From: an uncultured Spiribacter sp. | GTDB taxonomy: Bacteria > Pseudomonadota > Gammaproteobacteria > Nitrococcales > Nitrococcaceae | Direction: 5' to 3' | Length of the DNA: 40,512 nt | Assembly (NCBI GenBank): GCA_913056145.1 | Contig: CAJXMI010000009.1 | Coordinates: 1 to 40,512 of the forward strand | The notes under the pieces: generated by a model | What the model was told of the DNA's origin: nothing | Databases searched by the model: none | Seen by the model: only the letters and a program-made list of their open reading frames with translations | Program-made: the position numbers and the translations under genes | Shown: piece by piece, positions 28,569-38,200 of the stretch | Layout of the letters: each line of letters begins with the position of its first letter | Position numbering within the stretch: position 1 is the first letter of the stretch

Positions 28569-30116
28569 TTAACCGACCGAGGGATGCACCCCCGGCACCT
28601 GATATTCCCGGCGCAATGCCCGCAGCAGGCTGAAGCAGCACACCGCAAGGATGACCGCGACCGGAAAGCCGGCCGTGAGCGCGCCGGTTTGCAGGCTGTC
28701 GAGTGCCTGCTCGCCACCCACAATCAGTAGCGTGGCGGCCACCGCGCCTTCGGTAATCCCCCAGATCACCCGCTGGCGTCGTGGCGAGTGCTTTGCGCCG
28801 CGCGAGATCAGGGCATCCACCACAAACGTCCCTGAATCCGACGACGTCACAAAGTACACGGCGATGAGCAGCGTTGCCATGGCCGAGGACAGCGTCGACC
28901 AGGGGAGCTCGGCCAGGGTTCGATAGAGCGCGACCGTTGTATCGGCATTGACCGCCGCGGCAATGCCGGCCTCCCCATCGAAGAGCTCGAGATGCAGGGC
29001 CGTGCCACCAAAGATGGTCATCCAGGCAAAGACGAACAGCGTCGGCAGGGCGAGCACGCCGATAATGAACTCGCGGATGGTCCGCCCGCGAGAGATGCGG
29101 GCGATAAAGATCCCTACAAACGGCGACCAGGCGATCCACCACCCCCAGTAGAACATCGTCCAGTCCTTTTGCCACTGCGACCCGCTGATGGCACCGGTGT
29201 AAAGACTCATGCCCACAATCTGCTCCAGATAGCCGCCCACCGAGTCCATCAGAAAGCGGATGAGAAAAAGCGTGGGCCCGGCCAGAAAGACAAACGCCAT
29301 GAACCCGATGGCAAGGATCAGATTGAACAGGCTCAGCCACTTCAGCCCGCGATCCAGACCGGAGAGGACCGAGAATACCGCCAGTGTGGTAATCGAGGCG
29401 ATGATACCGACCTGATGCCAGGGCGAGACGGGCAGGCCGAAGAGCACATGGAGGCCGGTGTTCAGCTGCAGGGCACCAAACCCGAGCGACGTGGCCAGCC
29501 CGAACAGCGTGCCAAAGACTGCAAGGATATCGATGACATGGCCGATGGGCCCATAGATGCGGTCACCGATCAGTGGATAAAAAATGGAGCGAATGGTGAG
29601 TGGCAGGCCGTGGCGAAAGCTGAAATAGGCCACCGACAGGCCAAGCACCACGTAAACGGCCCAGGCATGCAGGCCCCAGTGATAGAAGCTATAGATCATC
29701 GCCTGGCGTGCCGCCTCCGGCGTTCCGCCGCTCCCCGTGGGCGGATTCTGGTAATGCAGGACGGGTTCGGCGACGCCCCAGAAGACAAGCCCAATGCCCA
29801 TCCCCGCGCTAAAGAGCATGGCAAACCAGGCGCCAAAGCTGAACTGCGGCCGGTCATCGGGCTGTCCGAGGCGGATAGGCCCATAGCGGCTGAAGGCAAG
29901 CCACAGTAGAAAGCCCACAAAGAACGTCACGGCCAGGAGATAGCTCCAGCCGAGGTACTCGGTGATGAAGGCATGAATGCGGCCGAAAACCTGCTGTGCG
30001 GTAGCCGGAAGGATGACGCCAAAGGCGACAAAGCCTCCGATGAGCAGCGTCGAGGCAATGAACACGGTCGGGTTTACCGTGGCAAAAAAGGCATCCGCCC
30101 GATAGCGCCGGCGCAT
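28569..30116 (-). CDS. BCCT family betaine/choline/carnitine transporter
   Basis: GMGIGLVFWGVAEPVLHY and YWGWWIAWSPFVGIFIARISRGRTIREF. Start at 30116 (MRRRYRADAF) chosen because the upstream gene stops at 30121. Confidence 0.92.
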   Translation of the reverse strand: MRRRYRADAFFATVNPTVFIASTLLIGGFVAFGVILPATAQQVFGRIHAFITEYLGWSYLLAVTFFVGFLLWLAFSRYGPIRLGQPDDRPQFSFGAWFAMLFSAGMGIGLVFWGVAEPVLHYQNPPTGSGGTPEAARQAMIYSFYHWGLHAWAVYVVLGLSVAYFSFRHGLPLTIRSIFYPLIGDRIYGPIGHVIDILAVFGTLFGLATSLGFGALQLNTGLHVLFGLPVSPWHQVGIIASITTLAVFSVLSGLDRGLKWLSLFNLILAIGFMAFVFLAGPTLFLIRFLMDSVGGYLEQIVGMSLYTGAISGSQWQKDWTMFYWGWWIAWSPFVGIFIARISRGRTIREFIIGVLALPTLFVFAWMTIFGGTALHLELFDGEAGIAAAVNADTTVALYRTLAELPWSTLSSAMATLLIAVYFVTSSDSGTFVVDALISRGAKHSPRRQRVIWGITEGAVAATLLIVGGEQALDSLQTGALTAGFPVAVILAVCCFSLLRALRREYQVPGVHPSVG

Positions 30117-30120
30117 AGGG

Positions 30121-30576
30121 CTAGCGGCCCCCGCTGTTGGTGCGCTCAATGCTGCCCTCCAGCGAGGCCGTGTCGATGACATGACCGCGAATGGCTGCAT
30201 CGAACTGTTTGCGGGTTGCCCCCTCGGCCAGATCCAGCCGGAGGCTCAGTGCCAGGAGCGTGAAGCGGTAGCTGTGACGTCCTTCGGGCGGCTTCGGCCC
30301 GCTGTAGCCCACCTTCCCGAAACCGCTCATCCCGAGTCGGCCGGCCCTGGGGGCGCTGAGCGCATCCAGGCGGCGCGTGTCGGGCGGCAGGTTCCAGAGC
30401 AGCCAGTGGGTAATGGGCCCGACCGGCGAGTCCAGATCCTCCAGCATGAGCGCAAGGGTTATGGCATCCGCCGGCACATCACTGATCTCGAGCGTAGGCA
30501 GCCGATTCTCATTGGCGGCTGACATGGTCCAGGGCAGTTCGCCACCGGCGCTGAAATCGGGGCTGGTGAGTTGCAT
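30121..30576 (-). CDS. YbhB/YbcL family PEBP (Raf kinase inhibitor-like) protein
   Basis: ALMLEDLDSPVGPITHWLLWNLPPDTRRL and GYSGPKPPEGRHSYRFTLLAL. Confidence 0.9.
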   Translation of the reverse strand: MQLTSPDFSAGGELPWTMSAANENRLPTLEISDVPADAITLALMLEDLDSPVGPITHWLLWNLPPDTRRLDALSAPRAGRLGMSGFGKVGYSGPKPPEGRHSYRFTLLALSLRLDLAEGATRKQFDAAIRGHVIDTASLEGSIERTNSGGR

Positions 30577-30630
30577 GACGCTAGTGTGAACCCGACCGGG
30601 GTTGCGGGTCAGCCCCATCGTAGTCGGTTA

Positions 30631-31020
30631 TTACTCGCCGGGCAGCGCGTACTGCCGAAGCACCTCGAAGTCGATGACGGCAAGCGTTTCCTCATGCGTA
30701 GCGGCAAGATCGACAAGCGGGGCAACACCGGCCTGGTAGGCCTCCAGCCAGCGCCCGGCGCACAGGCACCAGCGATCACCCGGCTCCAGGCCGGGGAAAT
30801 CGGCAAGGGGCACCGGCCGGGTGAGGTCATTACCCTGCTGCCTCGAGTACTCGAGAAACGCCTCGGTCACCACGGCGCAGACCGTGTGTATGCCGCCGTC
30901 GGCATGGCCGGTGTTGCAACACCCGTCGCGGAAGAAGCCCGTGACCGGGTCCATGCCGCAGGCCGCCAGGGGCTGGCCGAGGACATTGATCGAGTTGAAC
31001 TTTTGGGTTGGATCGCTCAT
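30631..31020 (-). CDS. DUF2237 family protein
   Basis: NVLGQPLAACGMDPVTGFFRDGCCNTGHADGGIHTVCAVVTEAFLEYSRQQGNDL...PGDRWCLCAGRWLEA. Alternative start 31038. Confidence 0.88.
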   Translation of the reverse strand: MSDPTQKFNSINVLGQPLAACGMDPVTGFFRDGCCNTGHADGGIHTVCAVVTEAFLEYSRQQGNDLTRPVPLADFPGLEPGDRWCLCAGRWLEAYQAGVAPLVDLAATHEETLAVIDFEVLRQYALPGE

Positions 31021-31112
31021 CTCGCAAGTATAGGACATACCCGGGCGGAAGTGCAGCCAGGATGTTGCTAGAATCACCCCTGTCAACACAACCGGGCCCG
31101 GGAGGAGGGGTG

Positions 31113-32276
31113 GTGTCCAAATCAGCGCAATCCGCCGATTCGACGACACTGCCAGCCATGAACAACGGCTTTGCGGCAATGCTGGCGGTTGCGCTGGGAC
31201 TGGCGCTGGTGGTGGCCCTTGCGGCAAGCGGCTTTGTGGCGAGCGGGGCGCAGGACAACGGCGTTGTCTTTGTCGGGCCGGCGCGCGTGGACCAGGGGCT
31301 GGCGCTGGATACCGCGCAGCTTGTCGCCGGGGCATTGCCCGCGCCGGGGGCCACAACGGTGTTTGCGCAAGCACCGCATCAGATCGTCATGCCCGATGGC
31401 ACGCCCTTGCCGCTGCGGCGCTGGGGGCCGGCCCCCGAAACCGGGGAGTGGCCGCAGGCGGTTGTGCTGGGCGTGCACGGCCTCAACGACCATGCCGGCT
31501 CCTTCGTGGCGACCGCCGAGGCACTGGCGCCCAACGGGGTTGCCGTATATGCCTGGGACCAGCGCGGCTTTGGTGCCAGCCGTGAGCGCGGCGAATGGCC
31601 GGGTGTCGATGCGCTGGTTGCCGATGCGCACTTCGCGGCCCGGGCGCTGCGCCAACGCTATCCCGATACGCCGCTCTACCTCATGGGGATCAGCATGGGT
31701 GCGGCGGTTGTCCTGGTGGCCGCTGATGCGCAAAACCCCTTGCCGGTGGACGGTACGGTGCTCGTGGGCCCGGCCGTGTGGGGGGAGGTGGCCATGCCCT
31801 GGTATCAGCGCTGGGGCTTATGGATCGGGGAGCGACTGGCCCCGGAGCTGTCATTCAATGCGCAGGCGGTGGGCATTCACCCCACCGACCGGGAGGCGGT
31901 GCTTGATCGCCTGGCCAAAGACCCGCTCTGGATCCGGCAGACCAGCATCGAGGTCATGGCAGGGGTGGCGGATCTGATGGACAAGGCGTTGAAGGGGCTC
32001 CCCGACTTTGCCGGGCCCATGACCCTCATTCAGTATGGCGGGCAGGATGAGATCATTCCGCCGGAGGCGGCCTGCGCCATGTTCCGGCGCCTGCCGCCCC
32101 AGGCCCCATGGCGTGCGGCCTTTTACCCGACGGGGTTTCACATGCTGACACGCTCGAGTGTGGGTAGCACCGTGCTGGCCGATATCATGGCCTTCATCGA
32201 GGCTCGGGATGCCATGTTGCCCTCGGGGCATGGCATGAGCCGGCAGGACATGCTCGCAGCGGTCTGCGGCGACTAG
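31113..32276 (+). CDS. Alpha/beta hydrolase, lysophospholipase-like, with N-terminal hydrophobic segment
   Basis: GVHGLNDHAGSF, YAWDQRGFGASRERGEW, MGISMGAAV nucleophile elbow. GTG start after GGAGG is tentative; ATG at 31158 is an alternative. Confidence 0.82.
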   Translation: MSKSAQSADSTTLPAMNNGFAAMLAVALGLALVVALAASGFVASGAQDNGVVFVGPARVDQGLALDTAQLVAGALPAPGATTVFAQAPHQIVMPDGTPLPLRRWGPAPETGEWPQAVVLGVHGLNDHAGSFVATAEALAPNGVAVYAWDQRGFGASRERGEWPGVDALVADAHFAARALRQRYPDTPLYLMGISMGAAVVLVAADAQNPLPVDGTVLVGPAVWGEVAMPWYQRWGLWIGERLAPELSFNAQAVGIHPTDREAVLDRLAKDPLWIRQTSIEVMAGVADLMDKALKGLPDFAGPMTLIQYGGQDEIIPPEAACAMFRRLPPQAPWRAAFYPTGFHMLTRSSVGSTVLADIMAFIEARDAMLPSGHGMSRQDMLAAVCGD

Positions 32277-32340
32277 CGGCGATACCCGATACCGCAGTAG
32301 CATCGAGCGCACAGGGACGGGATGCAGGCAGGGAGGCACC

Positions 32341-33339
32341 ATGACGGATACGCTGCTCCGACAATGGCTGATGCTGCGGCATATTCCGCGGTATCCGCGC
32401 AAAATATCGGTTCAGGCCCTGTGTGAGCATCTGGCGGCGCAGGGCTATGCCACCACCGAGCGGACGGTTCAGCGTGATCTCGCGCGACTGTCCGGCGAGT
32501 TGTTCGGACTGCTCCTGGATGACCGCTCACGCCCGCATGGCTGGTCCTGGGATCGCGATGCCGCGCAGCTGGATATCCCCGGCATGGAGCCGCAGACGGC
32601 CCTTGCCTTTAAACTGGCCGAGCATTTCTCGGGGCAGCTGATGGCGCCCGCCACCCTGAGCGCGCTGGCGCCCTATTTTCGGCGTGCCGAGGCGGTGCTG
32701 GCCGACACGCCCAGCCCGGTCAGCGCCTGGCCCGACAAGATTCAGGCAATCACCCGCGGGCAGACGCTCATCCCGCCGGTGATCGACCCCGGGATTCTGC
32801 AGGCCGTCTATGACGCGCTTTTTAACGACCGCCAGATCGAGGCGCGCTATCACCGCCGCTACGACGACTCGGTGCATGATTACCTTATCCATCCGCTTGG
32901 CATCGTCTTTCGCGATGGCGTGGTGTATCTGGTCTGCACCCGCAACGGCCGTGAGGATATTGTGCAAATGGCACTGCACAGGATGCGCTCGGCGGTGCCG
33001 CTCGAGGCACCAGTGAAACGGCCGACTGATTTTGATCTGCAGCGCTATGTGGAAACCGGTGGTCTTGATTTCAAGCTGGGGGGCGAGCCGCTGCGACTGG
33101 CGTTGCGGATTGACGCGGCAACCGCCGTTCACCTTGAGGAGACGCCGCTAAGCGCGGATCAGACGCTCACCGAGGGCGTGGATGGCCGGATGCAGCTTGT
33201 TGCAACCGTGGCGGATACCGCCCAGGTGCGATGGTGGCTGCTTGGCCTGGGCGATCAGGTCGAGGTGATCGCCCCCGCAACGTTGCGCGACGAAATCGCA
33301 CAAAGGCTCGGGCGCGCCGCGGCGCAATACGGGCCCTGA
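32341..33339 (+). CDS. WYL domain-containing HTH transcriptional regulator
   Basis: N-terminal HTH (ISVQALCEHLAAQGYATTERTVQRDLARLS), WYL-like core RYHRRYDDSVHDYLIHPLGIVFRDGVVYLVCTRNG, C-terminal VRWWLLGLGDQVEVIAPATLRDEI (WCX-like). Confidence 0.87.
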   Translation: MTDTLLRQWLMLRHIPRYPRKISVQALCEHLAAQGYATTERTVQRDLARLSGELFGLLLDDRSRPHGWSWDRDAAQLDIPGMEPQTALAFKLAEHFSGQLMAPATLSALAPYFRRAEAVLADTPSPVSAWPDKIQAITRGQTLIPPVIDPGILQAVYDALFNDRQIEARYHRRYDDSVHDYLIHPLGIVFRDGVVYLVCTRNGREDIVQMALHRMRSAVPLEAPVKRPTDFDLQRYVETGGLDFKLGGEPLRLALRIDAATAVHLEETPLSADQTLTEGVDGRMQLVATVADTAQVRWWLLGLGDQVEVIAPATLRDEIAQRLGRAAAQYGP

Positions 33340-33363
33340 TAGCGTGGCATCGCGCCGTTCCGC

Positions 33364-35262
33364 TCAGCCGCCATCCGCTACCGGATGCGCGATCACGGAG
33401 CGCTCACGGGCGCGGGTAACGGCGGTGTAGAGGAGCGCGCGCCCGGTCTGGTGCAGTTCGGGTTGCGGCAGCACGACCAGCACCTCGCGAAACTCCGAGC
33501 CCTGCGACTTGTGGACGGTCATCGCAAACACACTCTCCACCGCCTCGAGCCGACTGGGCAGGAACAGCCGCACCCCCTGGTCCGGTAACTCGAAGGCGAC
33601 CCGAAGCCGTGCGTCCTGCTCACCCGGCAGCTGCGTTTTGAGGCACAGTCCGACATCGCCGTTCATCAGTCCAAGCTCGTAGTCGTTGCGGGTGACCATG
33701 ACCGCGCGCCCCTCGAACCAGCCGCTATCGCGCTCGATGAGCGCCGCCGCCTTGAGCTGCCGGGCAATGCGTTCATTGAGCCGGGCAACGCCCAGCGGCC
33801 CGTTGCGCACCACGGCAAGCACCTGGAAGTCGCTAAAGGCCTTGAGTGCGCCCTGCGCCCAGCTAAGGGTGGCCTCCCAGTCGTCGTCGGTGGGTCGGGT
33901 GGCCGCGAGGTGTTGGAGGTAGTGGCGGTAGCCGTCAACCGCGGCGCGATCGAGCGCCGGGGCCTCGATCGTGGGAAGTGGGAGGCGCCCAATGCCATCA
34001 TCGTTGCCATCCAGGTACTGATCGGCAGCGCCGAAGTGGCCGGTTCGCACCGCCTCGGCAAAGGCCCCGATGCCGCCCTCGGCGCTGAAACGCCGGCTCT
34101 CGCGCAGCTTGACGATGTGCTGCTGCAGCGGGGTGCCGGGCGCCTGCCAGGCCGAGATGTCATCGCCGCTCATGGTACTGATCCAGCGCGCGGTGTCGGC
34201 GGAGTAGTTTCCCGCATCGGCGCCCTCGCAAAGCTCTCCGAGCACGGCTCCCGCCTCCACCGAAGCCAGCTGGTCCTTATCGCCCAGAAGCACAAGGCGG
34301 GTTTCGGGTAGCAGCGCATCCATAAGACGGGCGGTGAGCTCCTGGTCGATCATGGAGGCCTCGTCCACAACCACCAGATCGGCATGCAGGGGATTGTGGC
34401 GGTTATGCCGGAAGCGCCGGCTGCCCGGGCGCGGGCCCAGCAGTCGGTGCAGGGTGCTTACCTCTCGCGGTATCGCGCCCCGCACGGCAGGCGGCAGGGG
34501 CAGGGCGTCGATCTCGGCACTGATCGACTCGCCAAGGCGTGCAGCCGCCTTGCCGGTGGGCGCCGCCAGGCGAATGCGCAAAGGCTGCTCGGGATCGGCG
34601 TCCATGCGCTGTGCCTGCAGCAGCCCCAGCAGGCGAAGTACCGTGCGGGTCTTGCCAGTGCCCGGGCCGCCGGTGATCAGTGTGAACGGCGAGCGGCTGG
34701 CGAGGGCACAGGCCACACGCTGCCAGTCGGGCGTCTTGCCCTCGGGCGGAAAGAGCGTATCGAGGCGGTCATGCAGGCCGGGGATCGTCTCGATGGGGGC
34801 TGCAAGGCGTTGCGCCAGTCCATCGCGAATGACTTGCTCGTTGGCCCAGTAGCGCCGCAGGTAAAGGCGCTGGTCGGCAAGCACCAGGGGAGCGGGGCTG
34901 TGTTGGGGAGTGAGCGCTACCACTGACGAGCCGGCCAGGCGGCCGCAGGCGGTCTCGAGGTCGAGGCCGCCGAGCCAGCCTGGCGGCGTGAGCTGGGCAT
35001 CGGGGCGATCATCGGAGGGCGTTGCAGGTTTTGCGGACGCGGGCGGCTCGGGCCATAGCCCTGCGGGGTCGGCCAGCAGCGCATCGAGATCCAGCCGGGT
35101 ATGGCCATCACCCACCTGCCGGCTTGCCAACGCAGCAAGCAGCAACACGACCGGATCGGTCTCGCCGCCATCCTCGGCCAGCATCGCGGCAAACGCGACA
35201 TCGGTACTGCGCAGCCAGCCGTCGGCCAGCCAGGTTTGCAGGGGCAGAGCTTCAGCGGTCAT
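33364..35262 (-). CDS. recD: Exodeoxyribonuclease V subunit alpha
   Basis: Walker A TGGPGTGKTRTVLRLL, VVDEASMIDQELTARLMDAL, VFAMTVHKSQGSEF; downstream of recB. Confidence 0.94.
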   Translation of the reverse strand: MTAEALPLQTWLADGWLRSTDVAFAAMLAEDGGETDPVVLLLAALASRQVGDGHTRLDLDALLADPAGLWPEPPASAKPATPSDDRPDAQLTPPGWLGGLDLETACGRLAGSSVVALTPQHSPAPLVLADQRLYLRRYWANEQVIRDGLAQRLAAPIETIPGLHDRLDTLFPPEGKTPDWQRVACALASRSPFTLITGGPGTGKTRTVLRLLGLLQAQRMDADPEQPLRIRLAAPTGKAAARLGESISAEIDALPLPPAVRGAIPREVSTLHRLLGPRPGSRRFRHNRHNPLHADLVVVDEASMIDQELTARLMDALLPETRLVLLGDKDQLASVEAGAVLGELCEGADAGNYSADTARWISTMSGDDISAWQAPGTPLQQHIVKLRESRRFSAEGGIGAFAEAVRTGHFGAADQYLDGNDDGIGRLPLPTIEAPALDRAAVDGYRHYLQHLAATRPTDDDWEATLSWAQGALKAFSDFQVLAVVRNGPLGVARLNERIARQLKAAALIERDSGWFEGRAVMVTRNDYELGLMNGDVGLCLKTQLPGEQDARLRVAFELPDQGVRLFLPSRLEAVESVFAMTVHKSQGSEFREVLVVLPQPELHQTGRALLYTAVTRARERSVIAHPVADGG

Positions 35263-38200
35263 CGCTCACCTCGGTTTGCCGTGACTCGGTTGGGTCGGCC
35301 CGGCCTGTGGGCCCGGTACCGGAGGCGCCGAACAGGGCGTCCAGTTCCTCGACAAGGGCGCGATCCGGCCGCTCGGCATGCAGCCCGTGGCCCGGGTGAT
35401 CGATCCCGCGCAAAAAGAGGCAACTGGCGCCGCCAACATGCCGGTCATAGTCATAGTCATGACCAAGCCGGGCCTGTAGCAGCCGATGGAGGGCCAGCAG
35501 ATAGAGCGCGTACTGGGCATCATAGCGCTTGGCAAGCACCTCCCGCTGCAGCGCTGCCTGGGCGTAGTCGGCCGCCGTGCCGCCCAGATGATTGGACTTG
35601 TAGTCCATCACCCAGTAGCGGCCTTCATGCACAAAGACCAGATCGATGTAGCCCTTGAGCATCCCGTTCAGGGTGGTGTTGCCGAGTGCCGGGCGCCCCA
35701 CGCCACCCAATGTGTGGCGCCGGATGATTGCATCAATGGCAGCCGCATCGGCGCGGCTCACCGCTATCAGAAACTCCAGCTCGGCAAGGAAGTCACCGCT
35801 GTGGAGCGCCTCGAGGCGCAGGGGTGAGCTGTCCGGCAAGGGCAGGGGCGATGTGCTGATGCGGCCGAGCCAGTCCTGGATGGGGTCATGCCACTCGCGC
35901 CAGCGTCCCCTGCCCAGACTGCGATCGAGGACCTGTCTGAAAGCGGGTTCGCTGGCGGCGGGAAATTGCCGTGCGGCGAGCGACTCCAGCAGGCGATGCA
36001 GCAGCGTGCCGGTGGATGGCCCGGGCGGAATGCCCGCAATGGCGAGCGCATCGGTGGGCGACGGTGTCTGGATGGGAGGACTGTCCCCGGCATTGACCAG
36101 GGTTTCCTGTGCCAGCACATCCTCTTCAGCCGTCCCGGGCGTCCAGGCCCGTGGCCCTTCCTCGACCAGCGCGCTGTAGCTGGCAATCCACCAGTGCTCG
36201 CTCTGCGGCGGGGCGCTTTCATAGCGCCGGGCCTGTGCCATGAGGGGCGGCTCTGCAACCGGGATGGTCTGGTCAGTACTCGGCGCAGGCAGGGTGACGG
36301 GCTCGAGCCCGATCGCGGGGTCACGATCGGCGAGCTGGCGCAACAACCCGGCAACCTCTTCCGGCACACTATCGGCGGAGCAGCCGAGCAGACGCCCGAT
36401 TGCCGAGTGATGGAGATGCACCACACGCGATGTTTTACCGTCGTCCTTTTTGCGCACGGCGGCCATGCCCAGCCAGCAGGCGTGCGCCGCGCGGGTGATG
36501 CCCACATAGAGCAGCCGCATATCCTCGGCCAGACGCGCGTGGTCGGCCTCTTCGTTGTCTTCCTTGTCTGCTTCCAGACTGACCGTGGCGCTGCTGCCGT
36601 CGGCGTCGGGCCGCAACCAGGGGGGAGTGAGCGTTTCTGTCCGGAAGTTGCAGATGAAGGGCATGAACACGAGCGGGTATTCCAGGCCCTTTGATTTATG
36701 CAGGGTGATGACTTTGATGAGCGCCGAGTCACTCTCGAGGCGCAGGACGTGTTCCTCGGGCGTGCCGTCGGCATCACTGTTGAAGGCATCGTCCAGCCAG
36801 CGGATGAGGCTTGCCGGGCCGTCCAGCGCCGCCGCGGCCTCCTGCAGCAGCTCGCTGATCTGGAGCAGATTGCTGAGCCGGCGCTCGCCGCCCGGCTGGC
36901 CGAGCAGGCGCGGGGCAAGGGCCTGGTCATGGATAAGCCGCCGCAACGCCGGCAGCACGCCCCGCCGCTGCCAGAGGTCGGCGTAGTCCTGAAACTGCTC
37001 GAGCGCGATTTCCCAGCGCGCATCGTTGCTGAACATGGCCTCCAGTGTGGCCCAGTCCCAGGCAAGGCTTGCGGTACCAAGCGCGGTGCGCACGCGCCGT
37101 TCCGATTCGGGGTCGGCCATGGCTCGCAGCCAGTAGAGGACGTCCTGCGCCTCCGGGGTCTGCAGCACGTTGTCACGATCGGAGAGGTACACCGAGGCCA
37201 GTCCGCGGTGGCGCAGTGCATCGCGGATCTGATCGGCCTGCCCCCCGGTGCGCACCAGGATGGCGATATCGGCTGGTTGCAGCGGCGTGAACCCCTCATC
37301 GTCCCGGAAGCCGGCCTGCCCGCGCCGGCCCTTGTCGAGCAGGTCGGCGATCCGTGCGGCAGCGATTTCCGCCATCTGCCGGCGATAGTGTTTGAGGGGC
37401 AGGCTCACCGGCTCACCATCCTCGTCGCTGGCCTCGAGATGGCCCAGTGTGAGCGCCGTCATCGGGTTGCCGTCGACCTCGAAGCGGCTCGAGCGGCCGT
37501 TGGCCTCGACAGCGTGATAGGCGATGCCGTCCTGGAGGAACTGCCCCGGGGCGATGGGGGATTCTTTGAACAGGGTGTTAACCGCATTGACCATGTCGGT
37601 GCTGGAGCGGAAGTTGCGCGCCAGCGTATGGCGCTGTCCTTCCGGCACGGCCTGTGCAGCGTCTAGATAGGTGGCCAGATCGGCGCCACGGAAGCTGTAG
37701 ATCGCCTGCTTGGGGTCACCAATGAGGAAAAGACTGGTGGCGTCTGCCTCCTCGGGGTAGATAGTGGCAAAGATGGCGTATTGGACCGGGTCGGTGTCCT
37801 GAAACTCGTCGATCAGGGCGACCGGGAACTGTTCACGGATTATCCGGGCAAGGCGCGCGCCGCCGTCCGGGGCCTGCAGGGCATCGCGCAGGCGTTTCAG
37901 CATGTCCTTGAAGCCATGGACACTGCGCTGCTGGCGGGTTTGCGCAACGCGCTGATCCACCCAGCCGGCGGCATGGGTGTAGAACGGCGCGGCAAGCGCC
38001 TGGAGCGAGTCCTGCGCTGCCAGCACTTCATCGACCGCCTCCACCACGGGATGGTTGCGTAGCGCATCGGGTAACTCCTTACCCTTGAGGCAGCCCGCAA
38101 CAAGCGCATCGGTGCCAAGCGCGGCAAGATCAATGGCTGGCAGGCCGGGCGCCGTTTGCCGGTGCCACTCATCGAGGGTTGCCCGAGTGGTCTTGTCCCA

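Noticed and set aside
28992-29909. 305-aa plus-strand ORF opposite the BCCT transporter
   Set aside because: Highly charged Gln/Asp/Arg-rich shadow of TM-coding sequence; no RBS or family signature seen.
35767-37299. 510-aa minus-strand ORF inside recB in a different frame
   Set aside because: Arg/Pro/Ser/Cys-rich frame-shadow of RecB, which has clear motifs in its own frame.
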